Position numbers and translations under genes: made by a program. 64,000 bases of DNA from Pseudorasbora parva. Taxonomy: Eukaryota > Chordata > Actinopteri > Cypriniformes > Gobionidae. The stretch spans positions 51,783,018 to 51,847,017 of the forward strand of contig NC_090173.1 of assembly GCF_024679245.1 (NCBI RefSeq). Reading direction: 5' to 3'. Positions within the stretch are counted from its first letter, which is position 1, and each line of letters opens with the position of its first letter. Shown piece after piece: positions 55,341 through 64,000 of the stretch. Under the pieces are notes generated by a model. The model was not told where the DNA came from and made no database searches. It saw only the letters and a list, made by a program, of their open reading frames with translations.

Positions 55341-58300
55341 CAAGTACCCCAGAGTGCAGTCTGGACGATGGGGCGGGGCGACACATTGGGGCGGGGTGAC
55401 ACGTGTCGCTCCGCCCACATGCAATTTCATTGGTTTACAATACAACAAATCTTATTGGCGTAGACGCTTCAAGCCTGCGCATGCGCATTCCTTAATGTGG
55501 GTTTTTATGAATGAACCACACGAAATAGATTCACATATTGTTTTAAATGAAACAAAACGCAAAAACGAGCGCTTGGTGACGGTACCTCCAGCATAATTAA
55601 GGCTAATAAAGCTGTTTAACATTTGGCTTCTTCATCAGGTTCGGTGGATCAGCACAAACCCGGATTTTACGCAAATGATAATTAATTATTAACTGTAGTA
55701 TTGGACACCTCCGAACACAAACGGCTAATTTTAGTTTAAAGCATGATCAATCGTTTAAACGAGATTGTTGTCCAATTGTATAAAGTGCTAAAGCGGTATA
55801 AAGTCTTTCCCTGTTAATAAAATATGTGGGGCTATGTATGTCTAATTTATAGTTTTAAAGGTCCATATTTTATTGTAGGACTAAATAGCTAAGTGTCAAC
55901 GGGTTAACATGTGACAAATTAGATATTAAAAATCCATTTATTTATCTACCCTCGCATTGTGCATGCTATAATCTGTGTACAAACGGGATGAAAATAATTT
56001 TCACTCCTGTAAATCTGTGCAACACTACCCGAGGACTTGCAGTAAATACCAAGAAGAGAAGTGATAGAAACATTTATTGCAATACGCATTTGAGCACATA
56101 AATACCCACAAAGAAGTTACACCGTGTGGAATATATTAATAATAGATTTTTATATATTAAAATTACTTAAATCAAAATAGATTGGCACCTTAATATTTTT
56201 ATTTTCTTTATGTGTGAATAAGTTTAGCTATACATATGTTAATACAATAATTTGCAATATATGTGTATATTTTAATTTCTAATATATGTTAATATATTAG
56301 TTTTCTATATATGTAAATCTTTTGAATTATATATTAATGCAGCAGTTTAATATATTTTACATAAGTGTGCCTCCATATATGTAAATATTTTCATTTTATA
56401 AACTAAATTTGTAATGAAAACGTCAAAATTTCGAAATTTTCCAGACAATGCAAAAATGTTGACCCAATGGATAAAATCAAAATTTGTCTGCAGAGAACAC
56501 ACGCTAAACAACAATAGTTTGTGATTTTTATTGATGTTAACAAAAAGTAAAAGTCAGAGAGCATATATAAACTTAACTGCACAAAAAATAAAATTTTGCA
56601 AATCCAGACACAAATAGACTTTAACTCAAAATACAAAGCTTTAATGTAAACTTGGATTTGCAATAGGCCAGTCTCTTTTCTTTAATAGAGGGTGTGCGCT
56701 GATGTCACTTTCCCGTTGGGACACGACCCTCAGCTGGACTGAGTGGCAAAACATCCTGGAGCAGGGCTGACTTTAATAAGAGAAATTGCAGAAATGGGAG
56801 CAAAACAAGCTTCTTTTTTTCCTGAAATTAATTAAATGTATTTGGATTCAACAGTGATTATTACAACTCGCCAAAGAACCAGTGTTTGGCCAGGAATTGG
56901 ACTTTCAGACATTTATATGTACCTGATTCCAATGCCGGGGAAATATATAAAGCAAAGCCTGTGAACACCTTATCTGCTAAACAAATACTATAAATACAGT
57001 TTAGGTACCTCTAAATCCAGATGATTATATAATCGTCATATTACGAGTTGTCAATACAGTATATGACCTAGTATATGATTTTAGCCCAAAATTTTACATA
57101 TCTAACATAAAATGTTCTGATGTCTGGATTCAGGTTGTTTCTGAGAATAGCAGCAATCTATTTGTTTGTCTTTCTGTAGCTTTCGGAAGGTTGTACAAAG
57201 ATTGCTCTGATTTATTGTTGAATGTGCAGTCAACTGTATCTATTTGTACCTAACCCTTTCCCAGATGTGTTTTGGGTGTTGCGCTGTTTTTGCAGCATTC
57301 ACGCTGAACACCAATCCTGCCACTCAGTGTTTTTGCCACTCAGTTGGTGTAATACAGTTACACGCCGTCTACTGGGACATCATGTGCATACTCTTATATT
57401 GGATCCTCAGTTCTACCAAACTGTTGCCTTCTCATGCCGTTCTATGGCAGCATCTGAAAAAAGAAAGAAGATAAAAAATGTTGCATTAGTCAGTGGCCAC
57501 TTGAGGTAGTTGTGATTAAGTTATTTGTTGCATTCTGCAAGTTTCATAGCTTAAAACATCCTCCTCATTATAAACAAAGCATTGATTTAATCCAAAAATG
57601 GATGTTGCAGGATCTGTAATTATATTAGCACGAGACTGCTTCCAGAGCAAGACATCAATAAATACTATTTTGACAAAGAGAACTGATTGTCTCCTCTCCA
57701 ACAATAAGCTGGGGTGTTCTGGTTCAATGTGGCTGCTGTCGTGTCATCAAGGTGGATGATGCACATTAGTGGTGGAGGAGATTCCCCCTTTCCATATGTA
57801 AAGCACTTTGAGTACCCAGTAAAGCGCTATATAAATAACTATTAAAAAAAACATAACCCCAAACTTTTGAATGGTACTAGTGCATGTTTGAGATTTTACA
57901 TACGTACCGGTACATAGGACCTCTGAGATAGGACCTGCAGTCCATCAGCATGGAATAATCTAGAAAAATAAAAATGAACAATTTGTCAAAGTGCCAAAAA
58001 AATATTGTTTAAAATGTCAGTTTTAAAAGAAAAAAAATGCATGTTTTTTTTATATATTTTTTTTAGGTTTACTAATTTAGTATTGTTCATTCAGTGTCAC
58101 TGTAAATACTGTTTGACATTTGGATGTCAAAGCTGTCTTAAAATGAGTAAAAAGATATATATATCATTTTCATAAGAAATTTACAGATGCAAAGTGATAC
58201 AGGTAAATGTTGTGAAAAAAAATTATATTAACTTATTTAATTAGCTTTTCAGTTCACCGCCTGTATTTCTGTAAGGCTAAACCTTACAGTTTATGGATAG

Positions 58301-59097
58301 ATGCTATATAAATGCTACATGTACAGCATTATCTACTGTGTTTGTGTACAAACTGTATTCGTAGTTTAGTGGCTTTCAATAATGCACATTCATATTATTA
58401 CATGTATTAAAGCTTTCCTTTGTTGTAGAGGTTTTTTCTGTCGCTCCTGCAATCACAGAACATTTTATCCATATTTGTTTACCATGAGAGACCAGAACAG
58501 GTTTCAACTACTTGGATTTTCTCACTCTGCCAGGTCCGTTAGGTTGAATAAATGTGTTTATTACTATCATCCATTGACAAATTTATCAGAAAAACCCTTT
58601 ACATAACTATCAAAACCTCTCATCTAAACATAAAATGTGATTAAACGTTCAAAAACAATAGTTAGCCTAAATTACCTCTTTTAAAAAATGTTAGTTCTGT
58701 TTTGCATATCTACTTCTTCAAAGACACTAACGTCACATTTCTATCAACTAAATATAACATAGAATCGTTTCAATTAAAGGTAAGAAAAGTGTCAGGAACA
58801 GTAATGTGTATTACTTGTGTGATTTTATGGACTAAACTCACCTTAAAAGCGGCGAAAACAACAGCGAGAGCGGAAGTTTTACTGCATGTTTGTCGTTTCC
58901 CCACACAGATGCAGGTAGCTCGTAGGTAGATCATTTCTAAAGACGTACATAAAGGAATGCGCATGCTCAAGCGTCTACGCCAATAAGATTCGCTATATTA
59001 TAAACCAATGAAATTGGGTGTAGGCGGAGCGACACGTGTCGCCCCGCCTTAATATGTCGCCCCGCCCCATCATCCAGACTGCACTCTGGGGTTACTC
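55341..59097. mobile_element. hAT-like element, 3.76 kb, exact 8-bp TSD
   Basis: The target duplication GTTTTATG is exact at 55333-55340 and 59098-59105. The ends are CAAGTACCCCAGAGTGCAG and CTGCACTCTGGGGTTACTC. The inverted repeats extend about 145 bp and are GC-rich (GGGGCGGGGCGACA, GACACGTGTCGC, AGACGCTTCAAGC with CATGCGCAT). The interior is AT-rich, and I see no transposase-like frame. It contains an L2-type 3' tail at about 57690-57850. Confidence 0.85.
57690..57850 (+). mobile_element. L2-type LINE 3' tail fragment
   Basis: GGTGGATGATGCACATTAGTGG, TGTAAAGCACTTTGAGTACC and AAAGCGCTATATAAATAACTATTA form the known end of an L2-like LINE. Coding sequence upstream is not recognisable. Confidence 0.75.
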
Positions 59098-59160
59098 GTT
59101 TTATGTGACTTTTTAGTAGTTTGTTTTTGTGATGTTCAGAGTTGATCTGTGTATCTGAGA

Positions 59161-59621
59161 GCCTAGAAATCTAGACGCACCCTAGTGGCAGCAAATCTAA
59201 TGTTGTAATCTAATGTTGTAATGTTGTAAACTCTGGTTGGGCCAATCACATTGTGTATAGAGTCGTGGGCGGGGCTTAACATAATGACCCCCGAGTTAGA
59301 AAACTGGCGAACGGCGGCCTTTCAAATCAGCTTTGACCGCGACTCTGGAAGACTAAGAGTTAAGCTTTTCTCTGAGAAAAGAACAAAAAACGGCACTGAA
59401 GTCATTCTTAAAAGGAGAAGATGTGTTCTGAGTTCTGAGAAAGTTTCTACTAGCTCTGCTTCACCTTCGTTGCTCTGGTTGGTTGTAGCAATATCCAATT
59501 GTGTGCACGCTGTGCAGAGGGAGTTTGAAAGACAACCGTTTATCCCGCCCCTCGGATTGAGCCCTGTCAGTGGGGAGTTTCCAGACTAAACATCTTGATG
59601 TGTGTCTGGCTTGTCAGGCTA
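59161..59621 (+). mobile_element. 9-bp-TSD MITE family A, copy with exact TSD
   Basis: TATCTGAGA is exact on both sides (59152-59160, 59622-59630); the first two bases of the left end are lost (GCCTAGAAATC). It has several internal deletions, yet an open frame of 112 codons remains at 59251-59589. Confidence 0.92.
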
Positions 59622-59695
59622 TATCTGAGATGCTGTCTGTCACCATTGTTGAGATTCATACGCTGATTAATCATGTCAGTGTGTGTGTCTAAGGC

Positions 59696-60950
59696 TGTTT
59701 TGCAGTAGTATATACCTGCAAGACTCCAGTTTCAGAGCCGCAATTCTAGGTCCCTCGATTTTTGTGACAGCACCAACTACAGAACTGGATGATATAGCGA
59801 TGTGCTGCAGTTTCAGGACCTCAGTTCTACGACCTATGTACTGTTCTATGTACTGTTCATCAGTTCTATGTACTGCATTTAGTGGCCTGTCATCATTTGT
59901 GTGTGTTTACTCGCAGTTTATGAGGACATGATTCGGTTTATGGACTATTGTATGCGACTAAACCCTAGCAGTAACAAGCAAAACGCTTTTGCACGTCAGA
60001 CTAGTGTAACGTTATATATAGAACAACAATGGAGTTGAATGACGAAGCACGAGATCGTGTCGTTTACTGATGTTTACTCACGCGACAACAGCACAGACAT
60101 TTGAAGCAGTTTTACTCACCGGCTGCTTACAAAGCAGGACCGAACCTTTATCGCTGGGACCGCTCCGTCAAATACACACTTCTTTGGTATAATTTGGTGA
60201 AGTCCTGACAGCAGTGACTTGCTGTGCTGAAGCGTTGAAGGCGCTTGATATCACCCATAGGAATAAAGTGGAGCGCGGCGCGGAGTGTTTATGGGTGTGC
60301 ATTTCCTCTCTGGCTCTAGTCACGCGTGCGCGCACCCTACCGGGAGAAGAGCCCGTACGGCCCATACAATTCCGCTCTATTAACTCCGCCGACCCATACT
60401 CGAAAAAAACTCTCCGAAACTTGTGAGAAACCGGAAGGAGTATTTTTGAGAAATACTCCATCAAACGTCCAATTTTAGTTTTTGAAACTTGGTCTATGTT
60501 TAGGATGGGAATCCAAGTCTTTAACAGTGTAAAAAGCTTAGTATGCATGAAACAGCACCCCCCCCCCCCCCCAAGTCTAATTAACGTGCTGGCAGCTGGC
60601 TAGATGCATTATAGTCATTAAAAATAAAAAAGGATTTAATAAATCTCAGCCACACCACGATCAAGAACATCATAGTAATTAATAAAACTAGCACACAAAT
60701 TCTTAATTTGTGTGAATTAATTATTAATTTATAGTTAGCAGCTTACTTTAGTACATTTTGTTTCATTTAAACATTATAAAATAAAACTTGATTGAATATC
60801 GGTACTCACAGTCTGATCGTCCATCTTAAATTAGTGTTTTTGTTAATCCAATTCGGTAGGTGGCGCTGTCACAAAAAACTAGGGTCCTAGAACTGCGGTC
60901 TTAGAACTAGGGTCCTGAAACTGCAGCCTCCGGTTGTGCAGGAATACCCT
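59696..60950. mobile_element. Element with CAGTTTCAG-type inverted ends, interrupted
   Basis: The left ~100 bases (CCAGTTTCAGAGCCGCAATT, TTTTTGTGACAGCACCAACT) are inverted near 60840-60935 (GTAGGTGGCGCTGTCACAAA, TAGGGTCCTGAAACTGCAG). A TTAA family 2 copy lies in between. The surrounding foldback element resumes at about 60951. Exact borders and the target duplication are unclear (CTGTTTTGCAG near 59695, CTGTTTTGTGCAG near 60955). Confidence 0.55.
59885..60573 (-). mobile_element. TTAA-flanked element family 2, truncated copy
   Basis: Inverse of the left two thirds of 23427-24614, from the AGTGGCCTGTCA block to the terminal GCATGAAACAGCACCCCC run at 60573. The other end is missing and no TTAA is seen beside the C run. 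Confidence 0.82.
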
Positions 60951-61672
60951 TCTCCTGTTTTGTGCAGAATCTTATTCTGATTACTTTGCAGAGCTGTTGT
61001 AATCAATAATGTATAATCCACACACCATTAGATATTGTTTTCCGAATGCTATTAGTTTAACAGGTCTTAAATGACAATTATTTTAAGAAGGATAATCAGA
61101 ACATTGCTAACTCCTGAAAATATTTTTTCTGTACTTTCTTTGCCATTGCAAAATGTGTGTTCTACGCACACAGTTAAAGCAGCCTTAAGGGGAAAATAAA
61201 TAAAATATGACCAAGGGGGCGAAAGCCCAACTATAGCAAACAATGATCTCCATAATGGTGACTTAAAACCGGTGCCTCTTTCCTTCAGTGATTCTGTTTG
61301 GGTGTCTTCAGGTGTCTTCACTAATGGTCAATCATCACTTAATTAATCTCTTAATTATCTCATTACCTTTAACACTTCTTCAGAGTTACTTTTAACACTC
61401 TTCAGTGTGAAGTCAAAAACTCTGAGGAGAGTTAATTTAACACTGGAGTTTTTGCTGCGTACAAATATAAAGTATAACGTATTCAATTTAATAAAATGTT
61501 TAAATATAGTATGTTTAAACGTGACATTTATGAAAGATTGTCTTGCAATGCTGACAAGCCATGTTCAGATACAAAAAATTAATGGATCTAAGATAAAAAA
61601 TAATGAACAGATGTTGCATTTGTTGTACACAACCGTGGTCACGCACTGCAAACGCAGCATGTGTGAAAGTAC

Positions 61673-62290
61673 CAGAGGTGGGTAGTAACGAATTACATTT
61701 ACTTCGTTACATTTACTCGAGTACATTTTTTGGGTAACTTGTACTTTTAGAGTATATTTAAAAATGGATACTTTTACCTTTACTCAAGTACATTTCTTGT
61801 GAAAAAACTGTACTTTTACTTTCTTACAATCAGTGGCGTTCCTCCGCTACTGTCAATGGTAATAATTAATTATATATTTTAAAACAAGTGAATATGACTT
61901 GTTTGCAAGTCTCGCGAAACGTTGGAGAGGCTGCTTAGCGAGAGGTGTACGCATCACCCGCATATAATTAGCGCGTGTTTAGTCAGATGATGGCCAAAGC
62001 AGAGGAAGATTACGAAGATGTGTGTGTGAACTATGGGAGGCAGATCACCCGTTCCCTCTAGTTCATCATGTTTTCACTCCTAGATGTCAATAAGAATAGT
62101 TTCATAATGCTATACTGTGCACCAAAACGAACTGACATCTCAGCATACAAGAATCGCAGCTCCAACCTGAAAAAACATGTAGCGGTAAGTGTAACAATGT
62201 TACTTATATTTGAACACTATTAATGGTAATTTGGTAACTATTGGCACTTTTCCCTTATTGTAATACTATTTCACACACTGTCCGAGTGTT
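61673..62290 (+). mobile_element. hAT element, left end only
   Basis: Starts CAGAGGTGGGTAGTAACGAA, a terminal sequence typical of a fish hAT family. The AGTAC-rich subterminal stretch runs to about 61850. A BED-finger exon with a splice donor follows. The right part is missing; a family A MITE lies at 62294. Confidence 0.75.
62068..62184 (+). pseudogene. hAT transposase N-terminal exon (BED-finger remnant)
   Basis: The frame contains CAPKRTDISAYKNRSSNLKKHV, the second half of a BED-type zinc finger, and ends at a good donor (GCG|GTAAGT, 62184/62185). The first Cys of the finger is not clear (MLYC). An upstream ATG at about 61990 in another frame starts MAKAEEDYEDV but stops at TAG near 62060, so the N-terminus is broken. 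No catalytic exon is present. Confidence 0.65.
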
Positions 62291-62293
62291 TCC

Positions 62294-62823
62294 TAGCCTG
62301 ACAAGCCAGACCCACATCAAGATGTTTGGTCTGGAAACTCACCATAGACAGGGCTCAATCCGAGGGGCGGGATAAACAGTTGTCTTTCAAACTCCCTCTG
62401 CACACGATAGGATAGCGCTACACCAACCAGAGCAACGAAGGTGAAACAGAGCTCGCTGACTGATTAAACATTCACCGTATCTGGTCGGCTAAACTCCGAA
62501 CACATCTTCCCTTTTTAAGAATGACTTCAGTGCCGTTCTTTGTTCTTTTCTCAGAGAAAAGCTTAACTCCAAGTCTTCCAGAGTCGCGGTCAGAGCTGAT
62601 TTCGAAAGACCGCCGCCGTTCACCAGTTTCTGTGTTTACTAGAAGCACGCAAACGCAACTCGGCCGTCGTCATTATGGCCCCACCCCCCGACTCTATACA
62701 CGACGTGATTGGCCCGTCCAGATTGTGAGGAATACAGCTCAGAAGGGTATTGAGAGTTCCTAGACGACACTTGCGGGCAGATTAAATTTGCTGCCGCTAG
62801 GGTGCGTCTAGATTTCTAGGCTA
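62294..62823 (-). mobile_element. 9-bp-TSD MITE family A, complete copy
   Basis: Starts TAGCCTGACAAGCCAGACCC and ends GTCTAGATTTCTAGGCTA. Flanks are AGTGTTTCC and AGAGTTTCC (8 of 9). Confidence 0.92.
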
Positions 62824-62952
62824 AGAGTTTCCAACAATAATGAACACTAGAGGCAAAAAACCCCACCATTTTTTATCGTTTTGTTTAACCATAGTCCATG
62901 ATTTGTAAACGAATACATTTTGGATGTTCGTCTTTTCTTACCTATTAAGCTT

Positions 62953-63018
62953 GCTCGATAGCTCAGCTGATACAGATTTGTATTTGCAAATGTGAAAAAC
63001 TTGGGAACGAACCCCGTG
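62953..63018 (+). other. tRNA-like stretch, possible SINE head or pseudo-tRNA
   Basis: TAGCTCAGCTGATA resembles a polymerase III A box, and GGGAACGAACCCCG is near a B box with a stem-like TPsiC arm. No convincing acceptor stem or anticodon arm closes around it, so I do not call a tRNA. Confidence 0.3.
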
Positions 63019-63178
63019 AAGAATGAGTCATGATAAAAGAGATCAAAGACGAGTTCAAAACACAAGCTAAAATTACATGGATACAATTTTATTTGTCACA
63101 TTTCTTTTGTTAACAATATTGGATAGGTTTAGGGTTCAGTGTGGGTCTAAAAACCCAACGTAACAAATGCCAGATTCA

Positions 63179-63576
63179 CGCACATCTGTTCTGGAAAAAA
63201 ACCACGCTTTTAGCGCCACCCAGTGGACATTTCACTTTGAAACTGTCGTGATTTGTAAGTATTGGTACATATTTTGAGGTTTGCAAAACCGTTGCCACAG
63301 CTACGTTTTCCTATGAGACCAGGCTAAAAACGAAACAAATAGATAGCCTAATTCGACGTCTTGCATTTACACACACACGCACATCTGTTCTGGAAAAAAA
63401 CCACGCTTTTAGCGCCACCCAGTGGACATTTCACTTTGAAACTGTCGTGATTTGTAAGTATTGGTACATATTTTGAGGTTTGCAAAACCGTTGCCACAGC
63501 TACGTTTTCCTATGAGACCAGGCTAAAAACGAAACAAATAGATAGCCTAATTCGACGTCTTGCATTTACACACACA
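63179..63576. repeat. Perfect 199-bp tandem duplication
   Basis: The block 63179-63377 (starting CGCACATCTGTTCTGG) is repeated with no visible difference at 63378-63576. It is non-coding and contains CCACGCTTTTAGCGCCACCC. Confidence 0.95.
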
Positions 63577-63725
63577 TCCAGACAGACAACAGTCTGAAGT
63601 GTATACATACAAATAAAAACGGGATTGTATTTGATTCCTACCTAAAGAATGCATATACTTATAAAAACATATGAACAAAGTATGTTTTAAACAGAGCTCT
63701 GGTTAGCCCAGCACACCATTAATTT

Positions 63726-63994
63726 ACAGAAAAAATAACTAATGTTAGAAAGTCAAGAGCCCAACTAAAGCAAACACTGATCTCCATAATGGTGACTTAA
63801 AAATGGTGACTCTGTCCTTCAGTGATTCTGCTTGTTATCATCAGGTGTCTTCACTAATGGTCAATCATCACTTAATTAATCGCTTAATTATCTCATTACC
63901 TTTAACACTTCTTCAGAGTTACTTTTAACACTCTTGAGTGTGGAGCCAAATAAACTCTGAGGAGAGTTAATTTAACACTGGAGTTTTTGCTGTG
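63726..63994. mobile_element. TA foldback family, right arm only
   Basis: Matches the right arm of 19308-20626 from AGAAAAAATAACTAATG to GAGTTTTTGCTGTG, followed by TA (63995-63996). The left arm is missing. Confidence 0.9.
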
Positions 63995-64000
63995 TACTTT

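Larger units (their letters stand above)
53334..61459. mobile_element. TA foldback element expanded to 8.1 kb by nested insertions
   Basis: Starts CACAGCAAATACTCCAGTG after TA (53332-53333) and ends GGAGTTTTTGCTGCG before TA (61460-61461). Its own pieces (53334-53691, about 54926-55340, 59098-59160, 59622-59695, 60951-61459) align in order with the near-complete copy at 19308-20626 or the copy at 39937. The insertions are annotated separately. It occupies intron 4. Confidence 0.85.

Noticed and set aside
57222..57509. Pair of overlapping plus-strand frames of 95 and 76 codons
   Set aside because: No splice context or motif; they lie just upstream of an L2-type 3' tail and are likely UTR sequence.
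62953..63018. tRNA gene
   Set aside because: A- and B-box-like words are present, but no full cloverleaf can be drawn.
49080..64000. Exon 5 of the receptor-like gene
   Set aside because: I looked for a ~170-base exon encoding the segment leading into the Cys-loop (FPFD-type motif) with splice sites and did not see one; this is a scan by eye and could miss a diverged exon.

Overview
The window looks like nuclear DNA of a teleost fish, most likely a cyprinid (zebrafish/carp group). It has spliced exons with GT-AG borders, several vertebrate-type LINE-2 copies, DIRS and Gmr1-like retrotransposons, and many palindromic MITEs of the sort that fill cyprinid genomes. I see no bacterial signals, rRNA or CRISPR. 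The species is inferred from element types, not from a database.

Only one ordinary host gene is visible: the first four coding exons of a plus-strand Cys-loop ligand-gated channel resembling 5-HT3 receptors (exon 1 32484-32523, exon 2 36806-37005, exon 3 48804-48848, exon 4 48970-49079). It has a TATA promoter just upstream. Reading frame and intron phases agree across all four exons, and exons 3 and 4 have the 45- and 110-base sizes typical of this receptor superfamily. The introns are swollen by transposons (4.3 kb, 11.8 kb, 0.12 kb and more than 14.9 kb). The rest of the gene should lie beyond 64000.

Layout. 1-7.1 kb: right-hand (5') part of a minus-strand Gmr1-like Ty3/Gypsy element whose gag-protease-integrase frame is open for 1249 codons and runs off the left edge. 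8.5-13.7 kb: a decayed plus-strand Gypsy element with a 3' LTR. 13.8-14.0 kb: minisatellite. 14.7-15.9 kb: a TTAA-flanked Kolobok-like element. 16.4-32.2 kb: TA-flanked foldback elements, TTAA-flanked elements, an L2 LINE and 9-bp-TSD MITEs, often nested. 32.4-49.1 kb: the host gene exons and their filled introns. Intron 2 holds a hAT element (37544-47864) with matching 8-bp target duplications, which contains a TAGCC-end element, a smaller hAT, a DIRS element, a foldback element inside the DIRS recombinase and an L2 LINE inside that. 49.2-61.5 kb: Angel-like palindromes and an 8.1-kb foldback element carrying at least four later insertions. 61.7-64 kb: a hAT end with a BED-finger exon, another 9-bp-TSD MITE, a perfect 199-bp tandem duplication and a last foldback end.

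Most elements are non-autonomous or broken. Exact target duplications (TA, TTAA, 8 bp, 9 bp) let much of the nesting order be read from the sequence. The most interesting items are the intact Gmr1-like polyprotein frame, the Kolobok-like deletion derivative with two inward-facing first exons, the 9-bp-TSD family whose copies keep an open frame, and the deep nesting in intron 2.
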